Below, in pieces: positions 1 through 9,272 of a stretch of 64,000 bases of DNA. Each line of letters opens with the position of its first letter. Position 1 is the stretch's first letter. The stretch is from Iocasia fonsfrigidae (GTDB taxonomy: Bacteria > Bacillota > Halanaerobiia > Halanaerobiales > DTU029), in NCBI RefSeq assembly GCF_017751145.1, contig NZ_CP046640.1, forward strand, positions 476,137 through 540,136. The letters run 5' to 3'. Below the pieces are notes generated by a model. The model did no database searches and was not told the DNA's origin. It worked only from the letters and a program-made list of their open reading frames with translations. The position numbers and the translations under genes are program-made.

Positions 1-156
1 AATATATTTACTTCCCTTGCCGTGCACCACAGGTACTCCGTATTTAAATAGACCGTACAAAAACAGTTTGAGGTTGCGTTTCAGCGTCCTGCTTGTACTT
101 ACTGTCGAGAAACCTACGGATAATTTCTAGAGTCGTCCAGTAAATATATTTGTCTG
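1..156. repeat. Long form of the dispersed hairpin repeat (copy A, cut by window start)
   Basis: The right arm ends in GTAAATATATTTGTCTG (140-156) and the left arm in AATATATTTAC (1-11). The two are inverted copies, so the element can fold into a long hairpin. Inside are the blocks shared with the copies at 16975, 17244 and 24051 (CCCTTG.CGTGC, TACTGTCGAGAAA, GGATAATTTCTAGAGTCGT). The middle differs from the other copies and is longer. The rest of the gap up to 270 holds no recognised site except the ribosome binding site of the next gene. Confidence 0.75.
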
Positions 157-270
157 TATTATGATAACAAGATCTCTGATAATCTAATACTATACCTACA
201 TAAGCATTGGATCTAAAGAGTTGCCGGGAAATATTAATTTAGAACTGGGTATGAGAAAGGGGAGTATAAT

Positions 271-1188
271 ATGCCAGGAGTAAATTTTAGGACTTATTTT
301 ATTATTATTTTAACTTTTATAATTTTACTGTGTATGACTATCCCCTGGAGTAAAGCGGGGGCTGTTCCCCCGGTTCATCAGAAACCGGAGATGATTTATC
401 GGATACGGATTGCTAATGACCTGGATTTTATGGATAATAGACTCTCGGGGATTAAGGTAAAAAATATCAGGCTCCCTGAACACAGCCGGATTGAGATAGC
501 CAATAACCCCTGGAGTTATTTGGTGGTCTACCTTGGTATTGAAAACACCTGGTACTGGGAGGGTCAGGAGATGCTGCATGCTGTTGAGGCAGGGGTGAGT
601 ATCAGAGGGACAGAGGTACATGAGGGCAGCGGCTGGCACTCCTTTATTAACTATTACCCGAAAAAGAAATATGAACCTTATAATGATCCAGAAGCCTGGC
701 GGGGCTCTGAACTCCCCATAGGTCAGCCTATTAATCTGGAATTAAGGGTTGGAGAGGTAGAGGAGGTAGCAGGGTCTTACCGCTGGCAGGTTCATTACTA
801 TGTCAATGGTGAGGAAGTGGCTGTACGTCCGATATATGCTAATGATGGTCAGCCCAATCAATTCGATGTTAAACTCTGTGTAGGAGCCTATATGGCCTCC
901 GGCAGGGAGAATGAGATTAGTTTTGCCCCTGTCAAGATCGGTGATATAGCAGTTAGTGAGTCCTCGACAGAGTTCAAGGCCTGGCAGACTCTGGAGTTGG
1001 AGGATTTTGGTATACCACATCACAGGATCGGCTATGGGACAGAGGTTGATAATACTGTAAAGAGAGATTTTAAAACCGCTTTTGAAAAGACAGATTATTC
1101 CTATGCAGTTAGCTTGCCTAAAAGTGATAAGAGTGGATTAGCCCTTTTTACTATACTGGCTACTCTGATGTATTTGGCAGCTAATTAG
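271..1188 (+). CDS. Secreted or membrane-anchored protein of unknown function
   Basis: A 305-residue protein that I do not recognise. Residues 8-30 are strongly hydrophobic and followed by a small-residue stretch (SKAGA), so it is probably exported or anchored. Residues 45-245 are rich in Trp, Tyr and alternating polar/apolar positions, which suggests a beta-sandwich; a lectin-like fold is only a guess. The last 15 residues are hydrophobic again. The ATG follows a GAAAGGGG ribosome binding site. It reads in the same direction as the envelope genes that follow, but 158 bases separate it from the next gene. A surface or periplasmic role is inferred from export and context only. Confidence 0.6.
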   Translation: MPGVNFRTYFIIILTFIILLCMTIPWSKAGAVPPVHQKPEMIYRIRIANDLDFMDNRLSGIKVKNIRLPEHSRIEIANNPWSYLVVYLGIENTWYWEGQEMLHAVEAGVSIRGTEVHEGSGWHSFINYYPKKKYEPYNDPEAWRGSELPIGQPINLELRVGEVEEVAGSYRWQVHYYVNGEEVAVRPIYANDGQPNQFDVKLCVGAYMASGRENEISFAPVKIGDIAVSESSTEFKAWQTLELEDFGIPHHRIGYGTEVDNTVKRDFKTAFEKTDYSYAVSLPKSDKSGLALFTILATLMYLAAN

Positions 1189-1346
1189 ATAATTTTAAAA
1201 TAGTCAAATAGATTTATAGAAATATTTCTTATCTTTTGATATAATAGTATGGAAGAAATAGTATATAATTTTATAGAGGATTATTAATTTCTCTGGAGAA
1301 GATATATAATAGACTATATTTTTTGTTTTGAAAGGAGGGCGTGAGT

Positions 1347-2465
1347 ATGCAAAAAGCTGTACTGGTACTTACCTTTTTATTGATCATGCTGACCTTGGAA
1401 CCTGTGCTGGCTAGAGGGGCAGCTATTGTAATTGATGACTATGTTTTTAATAATATCTATATTAATAGTTATTATGATTTGATTGATAGCTACAGCCTGG
1501 GCAATCTTAACTTGCGCCTGCCAGATGAAGAAAATGATGATTTTAATGATGAGACTGAGCATGACTTAAAGGCTCTGGCCTCACTTTATGGTAATCGCCA
1601 ACCAGATAGGGTGGGTGATGAGATAGGTTTGATTGTAAGAGATGATGAATACATAGGAAATAATTTTTTGCAGAATAATATTAATTTAGATAGAAAAAGC
1701 CTGAAAATTAATCCTGTACCAGGGCTTTCCTTGAATGCAGATTTTATTGTATTGGATGATGATGATATAAAAGAAAGCAATTCAAATCTGAATTTATTTT
1801 ATGAGTTAAATAGCAAGACAACTTTAAGGGCTGGTTACGGCCTGGCCAATAAAGAATGGTGGGATTATGAGGATATAATACTAGAGGATAATGATGGTAA
1901 TAATGGAATTGATGAAAATATTGATGAAGACAATATGGCTGATGGTGATAGTATAGATGATGAGATGTCTGAAGAAGAGTCTACATCAACATTAGAGAAA
2001 GGAAATCTTTTTCTCGACTCAGATAGGAGTGAGGCAAGTTTAATAGGTATTTCCTATAAAACCAGTGATTATCTAACTCTGTCAGCAGATTATATTAATA
2101 ATATTGTCGGTGAAGAAGATGTGGATTATTCTACAGTGCTGGGTCTTGCCTATGCTGATAATGGCAATCAGTTAAAATATCATTATCAAATTGATTTTGG
2201 TGATGCCAAAACAACAGAAACTGGTATTGAGATTGGTTATAGAGATCTACTTACCTTTAATGCTTCCTATAAACTGCTTGACCCGGATCAACTTAAAAAT
2301 CAATTGGCTGAGTCTGTCTGGGATTTTGGAGTTGGCTTTAAATTAGATGAAAAATCCTCTATATCTTTTGGTTATCAGCTTATTAAAAATGAAGAAAGCG
2401 ATGATATTAGTCTGGAAACTGATAAAGAATCAAATCTTAAGGCACAGCTTGAGATTAAATTTTAA
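1347..2465 (+). CDS. Outer-membrane-barrel-like protein with acidic insert
   Basis: A 372-residue protein with a clear signal peptide (residues 1-25, ending near LARG). The start chosen is ATG 1347 because AGGAGGG lies 8 bases upstream; a GTG six bases earlier is also in frame. The body alternates polar and apolar residues in short stretches typical of transmembrane beta-strands, and the chain ends in ...LEIKF, with the C-terminal phenylalanine expected of outer-membrane proteins. Around residues 180-212 there is a very acidic Asp/Glu/Asn run, probably an exposed loop. No named family was recognised. The following gene starts 20 bases after the stop, so the two are probably co-transcribed. 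Confidence 0.6.
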   Translation: MQKAVLVLTFLLIMLTLEPVLARGAAIVIDDYVFNNIYINSYYDLIDSYSLGNLNLRLPDEENDDFNDETEHDLKALASLYGNRQPDRVGDEIGLIVRDDEYIGNNFLQNNINLDRKSLKINPVPGLSLNADFIVLDDDDIKESNSNLNLFYELNSKTTLRAGYGLANKEWWDYEDIILEDNDGNNGIDENIDEDNMADGDSIDDEMSEEESTSTLEKGNLFLDSDRSEASLIGISYKTSDYLTLSADYINNIVGEEDVDYSTVLGLAYADNGNQLKYHYQIDFGDAKTTETGIEIGYRDLLTFNASYKLLDPDQLKNQLAESVWDFGVGFKLDEKSSISFGYQLIKNEESDDISLETDKESNLKAQLEIKF

Positions 2466-2485
2466 AGAATAATGGGGTGGTTATT

Positions 2486-3397
2486 TTGATTTTAAAAAAG
2501 ATTTTAACACTTTTTATATTAGCGGCTTTACTTACTACAGTTACTTTACCAGCATATGGACAGCTTATTCCACTTAAGGAGATTGAAAATGTGGAAATGG
2601 TCTTATATGGGCAGCCGGGTACTGGTTCGGTATTAGCTAGGATTAAGAGGATTGAGCTTGATTTATTTGGCAGTGCTGGTAAAGGAACACTGCCGGAGCG
2701 GTCAAATCAAATTTTAAAATATGCCCTACCAACGGAAGATAGTCCTTCTTTACAGCTTTTGATTAATTGTCTGGAATGGTCATTATTAAATAGTATCAGT
2801 CGTGGTGCTGCTGTAGATCGAGTGGCCGAATTGGAAGAGATGATCTATGGGGCCAGCAAAAATGGTGCCTTACTAAATAGAATAAATGAATTACTTGAAA
2901 TGACAGTTCCAGGTGGTAAATTACCGGTCGCGGAGGTAGAGATGCCTGAAGGGCTTGTTATTGAAGCAAAACTCCTGGATGAAATTGATTCAGCTGTACT
3001 TACTGAGGGTCAGTTTTTTCGCTTTGAGGTAACAGAGGATATAGAGCTTGAAGAATGTATGGTGATTCCTACCGGGACACGGGGTTTGATCAATGTGGAT
3101 AAAGTCAAAGAAGCAGGTGGTTTTGGGAAGGATGCTGAACTTACTTTGAGTCTTTCTGATTTTAAAGCTATTGACGGCACAATGCTTTCTATAGAGTTTT
3201 TTTCAGGTGATGATGATTCACACTCCCGTGAGATAGCAGTTGGGGCAGGCTTTCTGGGTGCACTACTGGTCAGTAATCCTGTTGGACTGGTGGCTGGTTA
3301 TTTCTATAAGGGGAAAGATGTTGTCATTGAAGAGGGGACACCCTTAAGTATTGAGATTACTAATGGATTAACAGTTTATGGATTAAAGACAAATTAA
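2486..3397 (+). CDS. Exported protein with YG-x-G-x-L repeats and a C-terminal beta domain
   Basis: About 303 residues with a signal peptide ending near PAYG. TTG 2486 sits 5 bases after a GGGGTGG motif and gives a conventional signal sequence; GTG 2477 is an in-frame alternative. Three short repeats of the form (L/I)(Y/F)G-x4-6-G-x-L-x-x-R occur at roughly residues 35-75 and 115-135. The C-terminal half (VIEAKLLDEIDSAVL to the end) resembles the beta-domain of secreted proteins that carry PxGT motifs (here IPTGTRG) and is interrupted by a glycine/alanine-rich hydrophobic hairpin (residues about 253-275). Function is unknown; an envelope role is inferred from its neighbours. Confidence 0.55.
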   Translation: MILKKILTLFILAALLTTVTLPAYGQLIPLKEIENVEMVLYGQPGTGSVLARIKRIELDLFGSAGKGTLPERSNQILKYALPTEDSPSLQLLINCLEWSLLNSISRGAAVDRVAELEEMIYGASKNGALLNRINELLEMTVPGGKLPVAEVEMPEGLVIEAKLLDEIDSAVLTEGQFFRFEVTEDIELEECMVIPTGTRGLINVDKVKEAGGFGKDAELTLSLSDFKAIDGTMLSIEFFSGDDDSHSREIAVGAGFLGALLVSNPVGLVAGYFYKGKDVVIEEGTPLSIEITNGLTVYGLKTN

Positions 3398-3480
3398 GAA
3401 TCCTTTGTAAGTTTAAACGGGTTTTTCATTGACATATCAGGAAACTATGTATTTTTCAAGTAGTGAATAGTTTTAAAGTT

Positions 3481-3500
3481 CGACAAATATATTTGTCTGG
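3481..3500. repeat. Short (empty) form of the dispersed hairpin repeat
   Basis: CGACAAATATATTTGTCTGG is a near-perfect palindrome, identical to the arms of the long copies without the internal block. About 40 bases upstream AGGAAACTATG resembles the 5' end of the IS91-derived units, so this is probably a degraded unit. Confidence 0.7.
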
Positions 3501-3533
3501 ATTATGATATATAAAATTAATATGAATTATAAG

Positions 3534-3569
3534 AACCCATTCTGTTGAAGCAGGATGGGTTTTCTTTTT
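3534..3569 (+). terminator. Rho-independent terminator
   Basis: AACCCATTCTG and CAGGATGGGTT form an 11-base stem with a TTGAAG loop, followed by TTTCTTTTT. It probably ends the transcript of the three preceding envelope genes and lies 72 bases before the LptD-like gene. Confidence 0.85.
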
Positions 3570-3640
3570 ATTACCAGCAGGTTTTTCTTTATTTTTGTAG
3601 AATTATTATTAAGTAGAGTTGGGAAAGGTGGTTTGGTCTG

Positions 3641-5332
3641 GTGTTCAAGGGAATAATACGAAAGATATTACTCATAAATATATTAATGTTTATAGCTGTA
3701 TATCCTGTACTGGCTGATGAGCTCTCTACTGACAATCCTTATTCACTGACTGCTGAGGGAGAGATTGTCTATGACAATCATCAGGGATTAATCAGGTCAG
3801 AGGGTGGGGTTGTATTTGAGTCTGCTGATTTCAGGGTGGAGAGTGATAATATGATTATCGACCTTGAGAAAACAATTGTTACAGCTACTGGGGATATAGT
3901 TAAAATAATATCAGATGAGCAGGTTTTGATTGGCAATAAATTAATTTATAATTATAATACTAGAATGGGTTCTGTTTACCAGGCCAGTACTAAGGTTGAA
4001 GACCTTAACTTGGCTGGCGATGAAATTAAGTTTATGCCCCCCCCAAAAAATAATATTAAAGACGATATGATCATAGAACTTGAACAGGCCTATTTAACTA
4101 CCTGTGTATTTGATAATCCACATTATCATGTTAAGGCTAATAGTCTTGAATTATATCCAGATAATAGGATTATAATTAAAGGGGTTAAGTTTTATTTAGG
4201 TAAGGTAATGGTATATTATTTTCCATCATATGTTATTAAATATGATGAAAAAACGGGGACATATCAAAATGTTACCCCTTTTCCCAACATTGGCTATGAT
4301 TCAAAAAATGGTCTTTTACTTGAGATGCATTACCCCTATCAAATAGGCGAGAAAACGGAAGGTTTGATTACAGCCGGTTTTAATGATGAAGGTGAGAGAC
4401 ACAATAGTTTAAAACACAATTATCAGCTAGCTGATAATTATAAATGGGTTACTAATGTTGTTGATAAAAAGGAAGAAGATGATGATGACGAAGATGAATA
4501 TGAGAGGACGCAATTGATTGATAGTGGTCTGAATTACCGCAAGGGACGGGTTAATGTCTATACAGGGTTGAGGTATGATTTTATAGATGACGAGACAATA
4601 GCAAAGAGTAGAGTGAATTATAATTTAGGGAGATATAGTTTTTATACAGGACTGGGGTATAATCTTACTATTAAAGACTGGGAAGAGAAATATGGTGTAA
4701 TTTATCGGGGTAATAAGGCAGTTTATGAATTGAAATATGTTAGTGGTTATGATCGGGAATACCTGCCCTATCTTAGTATAAAAGGTAAGACAACTAATTT
4801 TGCCGGGTTTAATACCAATCTCAGTCTGGGTCTGGGGCGTGTCAGGGACGATGGGATTACCGCTAATAAGGCTGTTGTTGGTCTGGCCCTGGGGCGTAGC
4901 TTTTATCTGACAGATAATTTTAGAATTGGTCTTAATAGTGATTTGGCCTATCATCAATATTTTAGTTCTTTTAATGAGGCTTATCAGATTTATAATACAT
5001 CTTTGACCGGGGCTTATCAACTTGTTTTAAGTCCTACTGTCAGTCTAAAACCGTTTTTAACCTATAAGCTGACAGATACCTATGGAACCCCGGTATTATC
5101 TGATGATAAAGAAGATAAAGAAAGGGAATTGAAACCTGGAGTGGAATTAACATACCACCTCCCTGGTGATGAAGGTGCATGGAAAGTAGGGATAGAGGGT
5201 AATTATGATCTGGAACTAGAGGTCTGGGATGAAAAAACCATCAGGCTGACCCGTGATTATGATTGTATGAGTGCCTTCCTGGAATATGATACAGTTGCTA
5301 GTGGTTTTGGATTTGGTATTGAAATAAAATAA
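3641..5332 (+). CDS. lptD: LptD/OstA-like outer-membrane protein
   Basis: A 563-residue protein with signal peptide (about 1-25, ...VLADE), an OstA/LptA-type domain (about 33-130; repeated AEG/SEGG and ATGD strands) and a C-terminal barrel. The motif LTTCVFDNPHYHV near residue 160, followed by KVMVYYFPSYVIKY, is typical of LptD proteins that insert lipopolysaccharide into the outer membrane. At 563 residues it is shorter than proteobacterial LptD (about 780). A loop near residue 280 is a run of Asp and Glu. Start is GTG 3641 after GGAAAGGTGG. It stands as a single-gene unit between two terminators. This is the strongest sign of a diderm cell; the exact substrate is not shown by the sequence. 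Confidence 0.8.
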   Translation: MFKGIIRKILLINILMFIAVYPVLADELSTDNPYSLTAEGEIVYDNHQGLIRSEGGVVFESADFRVESDNMIIDLEKTIVTATGDIVKIISDEQVLIGNKLIYNYNTRMGSVYQASTKVEDLNLAGDEIKFMPPPKNNIKDDMIIELEQAYLTTCVFDNPHYHVKANSLELYPDNRIIIKGVKFYLGKVMVYYFPSYVIKYDEKTGTYQNVTPFPNIGYDSKNGLLLEMHYPYQIGEKTEGLITAGFNDEGERHNSLKHNYQLADNYKWVTNVVDKKEEDDDDEDEYERTQLIDSGLNYRKGRVNVYTGLRYDFIDDETIAKSRVNYNLGRYSFYTGLGYNLTIKDWEEKYGVIYRGNKAVYELKYVSGYDREYLPYLSIKGKTTNFAGFNTNLSLGLGRVRDDGITANKAVVGLALGRSFYLTDNFRIGLNSDLAYHQYFSSFNEAYQIYNTSLTGAYQLVLSPTVSLKPFLTYKLTDTYGTPVLSDDKEDKERELKPGVELTYHLPGDEGAWKVGIEGNYDLELEVWDEKTIRLTRDYDCMSAFLEYDTVASGFGFGIEIK

Positions 5333-5359
5333 CTGGATTAGTGAATAAATGTGATTGAT

Positions 5360-5396
5360 AAAGACCTTTCATGATTGCGAAGGGTCTTTTTTTTTT
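5360..5396 (+). terminator. Rho-independent terminator
   Basis: AAAGACCTTTC and GCGAAGGGTCTTT pair around ATGATT and are followed by a run of ten or more T. It ends the LptD-like transcript. Confidence 0.85.
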
Positions 5397-5478
5397 AATA
5401 CCTGTTTGCAGGAAATAGCAGATTAATAGTTAAATATATAATATGGAAAAAAATACAATTATAGGAGGGAGAGTACTC

Positions 5479-6162
5479 ATGAAGAGGATTTTAAATTTTC
5501 TGCTTATCTTAGTAATCAATATACTATTATTTTCAGGGATAATTATAGCTAAAGAATACAGGCCTGTTTTGAGTGGTAGTTTTAATGTAGGTGATAAGAG
5601 ATATGATGAAATTTTGCTGGAGGAAGATGACAGTCTGACAGAAGAGATAGTTGATAGGTACAATTATGAAAAGTTTTGGTTAAAATACAAACAAAAACTT
5701 AGTACTACGGATTATTACTACCTTAAAGGTCAATATTATAAGAAGAGGTATGAAGAGAGGGGAAACTACAATAATATAAATTTTGACCTTCAGGGTAATT
5801 ATACCTACCAGTTAAGTAATAAATTAAGGAATAGATGGTTGTTAACCTTGCGGGATAAAGAATATCAGGAAAATGAAAATTCTACATACCAGATGCTCAG
5901 GCTCAATTATCAGCTGGATTATAAGTATAATCAAAAGAATAAGTATTCATTAGTCTTACAGAGACAATTGGAGGATTACCTTAATGACAGTTCAAAGGAT
6001 AATATCTATGATAGGATATCAGTAAATTGGGACTATCAAATCAGAGAAGATTTTACCCTGAACTCAAAGATTCAATTTAATAGAGAAGTATATAAAAACC
6101 TGTCAGAGCGGACCAACAAATACGGTAGGCAGTTTGGAGTGGGATTTAGCTGGGAATTATAG
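5479..6162 (+). CDS. Small beta-barrel-like exported protein
   Basis: A 227-residue protein with an N-terminal hydrophobic export signal (about 1-24). The start is ATG 5479 because AGGAGGGAG lies just upstream; an ATG at 5443 would place that ribosome binding site inside the gene. The rest is unusually rich in Tyr, Asn, Lys and Arg in alternating patterns (YQLSNKLRNRW, YQLDYKYNQKNKY), suggesting a small barrel of about 10 strands. It ends ...GVGFSWEL, with an aromatic residue near the C-terminus. No family recognised. It follows the LptD-like gene after a terminator, so it probably has its own promoter. Confidence 0.55.
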   Translation: MKRILNFLLILVINILLFSGIIIAKEYRPVLSGSFNVGDKRYDEILLEEDDSLTEEIVDRYNYEKFWLKYKQKLSTTDYYYLKGQYYKKRYEERGNYNNINFDLQGNYTYQLSNKLRNRWLLTLRDKEYQENENSTYQMLRLNYQLDYKYNQKNKYSLVLQRQLEDYLNDSSKDNIYDRISVNWDYQIREDFTLNSKIQFNREVYKNLSERTNKYGRQFGVGFSWEL

Positions 6163-6170
6163 GACTGGCC

Positions 6171-6200
6171 AGTTCTCGATGGGAGCGGGGTTTTCTTTTT
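6171..6200 (+). terminator. Probable Rho-independent terminator
   Basis: CAGTTCTC and GGGAGCGG can pair, with G-U pairs, around a GAT loop, and TTTTCTTTTT follows. The stem is weaker than those of the other terminators in the window. Confidence 0.5.
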
Positions 6201-6211
6201 CCACTGAGGGC

Positions 6212-6240
6212 TTCATTAATGATTTTATTTGTGATATAAT
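6212..6240 (+). promoter_or_regulatory. Possible promoter of the phosphosugar mutase gene
   Basis: TTCATT and TATAAT are separated by 17 bases, with TG just before the -10 (extended -10 type). The -35 matches the consensus poorly. The gene starts about 195 bases downstream; the AT-rich leader between shows no recognised riboswitch. Confidence 0.4.
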
Positions 6241-6434
6241 AAATTTTAACGTTAAAGTCAGGTATTAATTCAGGGATAATTTTATAATTTTTACATATTT
6301 TATTTATAGTGTTTAGTTCCTAAAGAAAATATAATAATAAAAGATTATATGGTTATGGTGTGTAGAATTTATCTGTTTCATTCTAATTTTATATATTTTA
6401 TATGAGGAGTAAAACACAGGAGGGATGATGGTAA

Positions 6435-8183
6435 GTGCATTATATGTCTAAATACCGGGAATGGTTGTTAAGTGACTACTTTGATGAGGAAACTAAAGCA
6501 GAGTTGAAGGCCATTGAAGGTGATGAGAAGGAGATTGAAGAGAGATTCTATAAAGACCTGAATTTTGGTACAGGCGGCCTGAGGGGTATTGTTGGTGCTG
6601 GAACAAACAGGATGAACAAATATACCGTGCAAAAGGCCACCCAGGGAATGGCTAATTACATAATAAATTACTGTGATGACGGCCGGGAACGGGGGGTCGT
6701 AATAGCTTATGATTCCCGGCATATGTCAGCAGAGTTTGCTCTTGAGTCAGCCCTGGTTCTTAATGGTAATGGCATAAAGGTTTATTTGTTTGATGAACTA
6801 CGTCCTACCCCTGAACTATCTTTTGCGGTCAGGGAACTTAAAGCAGTTGGTGGGATAGTTGTGACAGCCAGTCATAATCCACCGGAGTATAATGGTTATA
6901 AGGTCTACTGGGAAGATGGTGGACAGGTGGTTCCTGAGCAGGCCAGAGAGATAATTGCAGAAATTGCTGAAATAGATGACTATGATTTTGTAAAGAAAAT
7001 GGCAAATAAAGAAACCGCTGTTGCTGAAGGTCTGCTGGAGATAATAGGGAATGAGATTGATGACCGCTATATTACAGAGATGATCAAGGTAATACCTGAG
7101 CAGAAACTGGCTGTAGAAAAAGGAGATAGTATCTCTATAGTCTTTACACCCCTACATGGCACTGCCAATAAACCAGTACGCCAAGTCTTAAAAGAACTTG
7201 GTTTTACAAAGGTGGCTGTAGTTGAAGAACAGGCTGAGCCAGATGGGGATTTTCCTACAGTAGAGAGTCCTAACCCAGAGAATTTTTCAGCTTTTAAATT
7301 GGCCCTGGAAAAGGCCAAAAGCTTTGAACCTGATCTTATTCTTGGTACTGACCCTGATGGGGATAGAATGGGTATTGTAGTCAGGGATGGTGAGGGTAAT
7401 TACCTGGGTCTGACTGGTAACCAGGTTGGTGTTCTGCTTACTGATTTTATTCTGAACAGAATGAAGGAAGAAGGGAAACTCCCTGATAATGGGGTGGTCA
7501 TTAAAACCATTGTGACTACAGAAATGCTTAACAGGGTTGCTGCTGACTATGGTGTAGAGGTAATGAATGTCCTGACTGGATTTAAATTTATTGGAGAAAA
7601 GATAAAGGAGTTTGAGGAAAAGGGTGATAGGACATTTATCTTTGGTTTTGAAGAGAGTTATGGTTACCTGGCTGGGACCTATGCCCGGGATAAAGATGCG
7701 GTTGTTGCTGTTGCCCTGGCTGCTGTAATGACCCTTTATTATCAAGAACAGGGGATGTCAGTTTATGACAAGTTGAATGAATTGATGGATAAATATGGTT
7801 ATTATCAGGAAGACCTGGCAGCTATCAGGCTGGAAGGCAAAGAGGGGGAAGAGAAGATAGCTGGTACTCTGGCTGAATTGAGGGAGGAAAAACCGGAACA
7901 GATCTGCGCCATCCCTGTAGTAAGCTGTAGTGATTATCTGGCTGGTAAGACTTATTACTACAATAACAATAGGGAAGAAGAGATTAAACTGCCGGAATCT
8001 AATGTTCTACAGTATAAATTGGCAGATGATACTCTCTTGACTATCCGGCCCTCAGGGACTGAACCCAAGCTCAAGCTTTACTTTGCTGTGCGGGCTGATA
8101 CGAAACAAGAGGCAGATGATAAGATCAAGGATTTTAAATCCAGATTCCTGGGAGAGATAAATGAAATACTGGAGAGTGTTTAG
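6435..8183 (+). CDS. pgcA: Phosphoglucomutase/phosphomannomutase
   Basis: A 582-residue cytoplasmic alpha-D-phosphohexomutase that interconverts hexose 1- and 6-phosphates. All four signature loops are visible: the phosphoserine loop TASHNPPEYNGYKVYW (about 143), the metal loop GTDPDGDRMG (about 305), the sugar-binding GFEESYGY (about 405) and the phosphate-binding RPSGTEPKLKLY (about 540). Length fits the long Firmicute PgcA type. GTG 6435 is placed 10 bases after AGGAGGG; ATG 6444 is an in-frame alternative with poorer spacing. With galU next door it would supply glucose 1-phosphate for UDP-glucose and the cell's surface glycans. Confidence 0.93.
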   Translation: MHYMSKYREWLLSDYFDEETKAELKAIEGDEKEIEERFYKDLNFGTGGLRGIVGAGTNRMNKYTVQKATQGMANYIINYCDDGRERGVVIAYDSRHMSAEFALESALVLNGNGIKVYLFDELRPTPELSFAVRELKAVGGIVVTASHNPPEYNGYKVYWEDGGQVVPEQAREIIAEIAEIDDYDFVKKMANKETAVAEGLLEIIGNEIDDRYITEMIKVIPEQKLAVEKGDSISIVFTPLHGTANKPVRQVLKELGFTKVAVVEEQAEPDGDFPTVESPNPENFSAFKLALEKAKSFEPDLILGTDPDGDRMGIVVRDGEGNYLGLTGNQVGVLLTDFILNRMKEEGKLPDNGVVIKTIVTTEMLNRVAADYGVEVMNVLTGFKFIGEKIKEFEEKGDRTFIFGFEESYGYLAGTYARDKDAVVAVALAAVMTLYYQEQGMSVYDKLNELMDKYGYYQEDLAAIRLEGKEGEEKIAGTLAELREEKPEQICAIPVVSCSDYLAGKTYYYNNNREEEIKLPESNVLQYKLADDTLLTIRPSGTEPKLKLYFAVRADTKQEADDKIKDFKSRFLGEINEILESV

Positions 8184-8190
8184 TAAAGAG

Positions 8191-8221
8191 GGGTTAATGG
8201 ATTTACCATTAACCCTTTTTT
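8191..8221 (+). terminator. Rho-independent terminator
   Basis: GGGTTAATGG and CCATTAACCC form a perfect 10-base stem around ATTTA, followed by seven T. It separates the mutase gene from galU. Confidence 0.92.
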
Positions 8222-8362
8222 CAGTACTTTATACCTATATTATTAAGAATATAAATTGAAATTAGGCTATTTTTAAAGGATTTTGTGAGGATATATAGAA
8301 ATATATTAAAGAAAGCGGAAGATAGCGAAAAATTTGACTAATTCAGGAGAGTGATAAATGAT

Positions 8363-9232
8363 ATGAAAGTAAGAAAAGCCATTATTCCGGCAGCAGGTCT
8401 TGGTACTAGGTTTCTGCCAGCTACCAAGGCACAGCCCAAGGAGATGCTGCCAATTGTTGATAAGCCTACTATTCAGTATATTATTGAAGAGGCTATAGAT
8501 GCCGGTATTGAGGATATTTTAATTATTACCGGTAAACATAAAAGGGCTATTGAGGATCATTTTGATAAATCACTGGAGTTAGAGTTTGCTCTTAAGGAAA
8601 AGGGTAAAGATGAGTTACTGAGTCTTGTTGAAGAGATTTCTAATTTAGTTGATATTCATTATGTCCGTCAGAAAGAACCAAAGGGACTGGGTCATGCCAT
8701 CTACTGTGCCCGCACCTTTATCGGGGATGAACCCTTTGCTGTTCTGCTCGGTGATGATGTTATGACAGCAGAGGAATCAGTAATCGGGCAGATGATGAAG
8801 GTTTTTGCTGAAAAGGGTAATCCGGTATTAGGCGTACAGCAAGTTGCTAAAAAAGATGTCGATAAATATGGGATTGTTAAGTATAGTAGTCAGACAGATC
8901 GGGTTTATCAGGTTGATGACCTTATTGAAAAACCCGCCCTTGATGAAGCCCCTTCTAATCTGGCTATTCTTGGTAGGTATATAATTACCCCTGATATATT
9001 TCCAATACTGGCTGAGACAAAACCAGGTAGGAATAATGAGATTCAGCTGACAGATGCGCTGCAGGAACTGGCCAGGAAACGTCAAGTCTATGCCTATGAT
9101 TTTCTGGGTAAGCGTTATGATGTAGGCAATAAAATGGGTTTCCTACAGGCTACTGTGGAGTTTGCCTTAAACAGAGATGACCTGGGTGGAAGATTCAGAA
9201 AATATCTAAAGGATGTTTTAAAACAGGAGTAG
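8363..9232 (+). CDS. galU: UTP-glucose-1-phosphate uridylyltransferase
   Basis: A 289-residue cytoplasmic enzyme making UDP-glucose from UTP and glucose 1-phosphate. The N-terminus shows the nucleotidyltransferase loop AAGLGTRFLPATKAQPKEM, followed by the GalU-type DKPTIQYIIEEA, GLGHAI and the KPGRNNEIQLTDAL segment. Length is normal for the family. ATG 8363 gives the usual N-terminus MKVRKAIIPAAG; a GTG at 8351 directly abuts the AGGAGA motif and is less likely, although spacing to 8363 (12 bases) is long. It lies after the phosphoglucomutase, which makes its substrate. A 40-base gap separates it from the HD-GYP gene. Confidence 0.95.
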   Translation: MKVRKAIIPAAGLGTRFLPATKAQPKEMLPIVDKPTIQYIIEEAIDAGIEDILIITGKHKRAIEDHFDKSLELEFALKEKGKDELLSLVEEISNLVDIHYVRQKEPKGLGHAIYCARTFIGDEPFAVLLGDDVMTAEESVIGQMMKVFAEKGNPVLGVQQVAKKDVDKYGIVKYSSQTDRVYQVDDLIEKPALDEAPSNLAILGRYIITPDIFPILAETKPGRNNEIQLTDALQELARKRQVYAYDFLGKRYDVGNKMGFLQATVEFALNRDDLGGRFRKYLKDVLKQE

Positions 9233-9272
9233 TCTTATAAGAAGATAAATGGTCGAGAGTGGGGTGTAGGCT

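Noticed and set aside
4625-5020. 131-codon minus-strand frame inside the LptD-like gene
   Set aside because: Shadow of the barrel-coding strand; its Ile/Thr/Lys/Gln-rich composition is what the reverse complement would give.
7287-7745. 152-codon minus-strand frame inside the phosphosugar mutase gene
   Set aside because: It lies fully opposite a gene with all catalytic motifs and has no start signal; it is a shadow frame.
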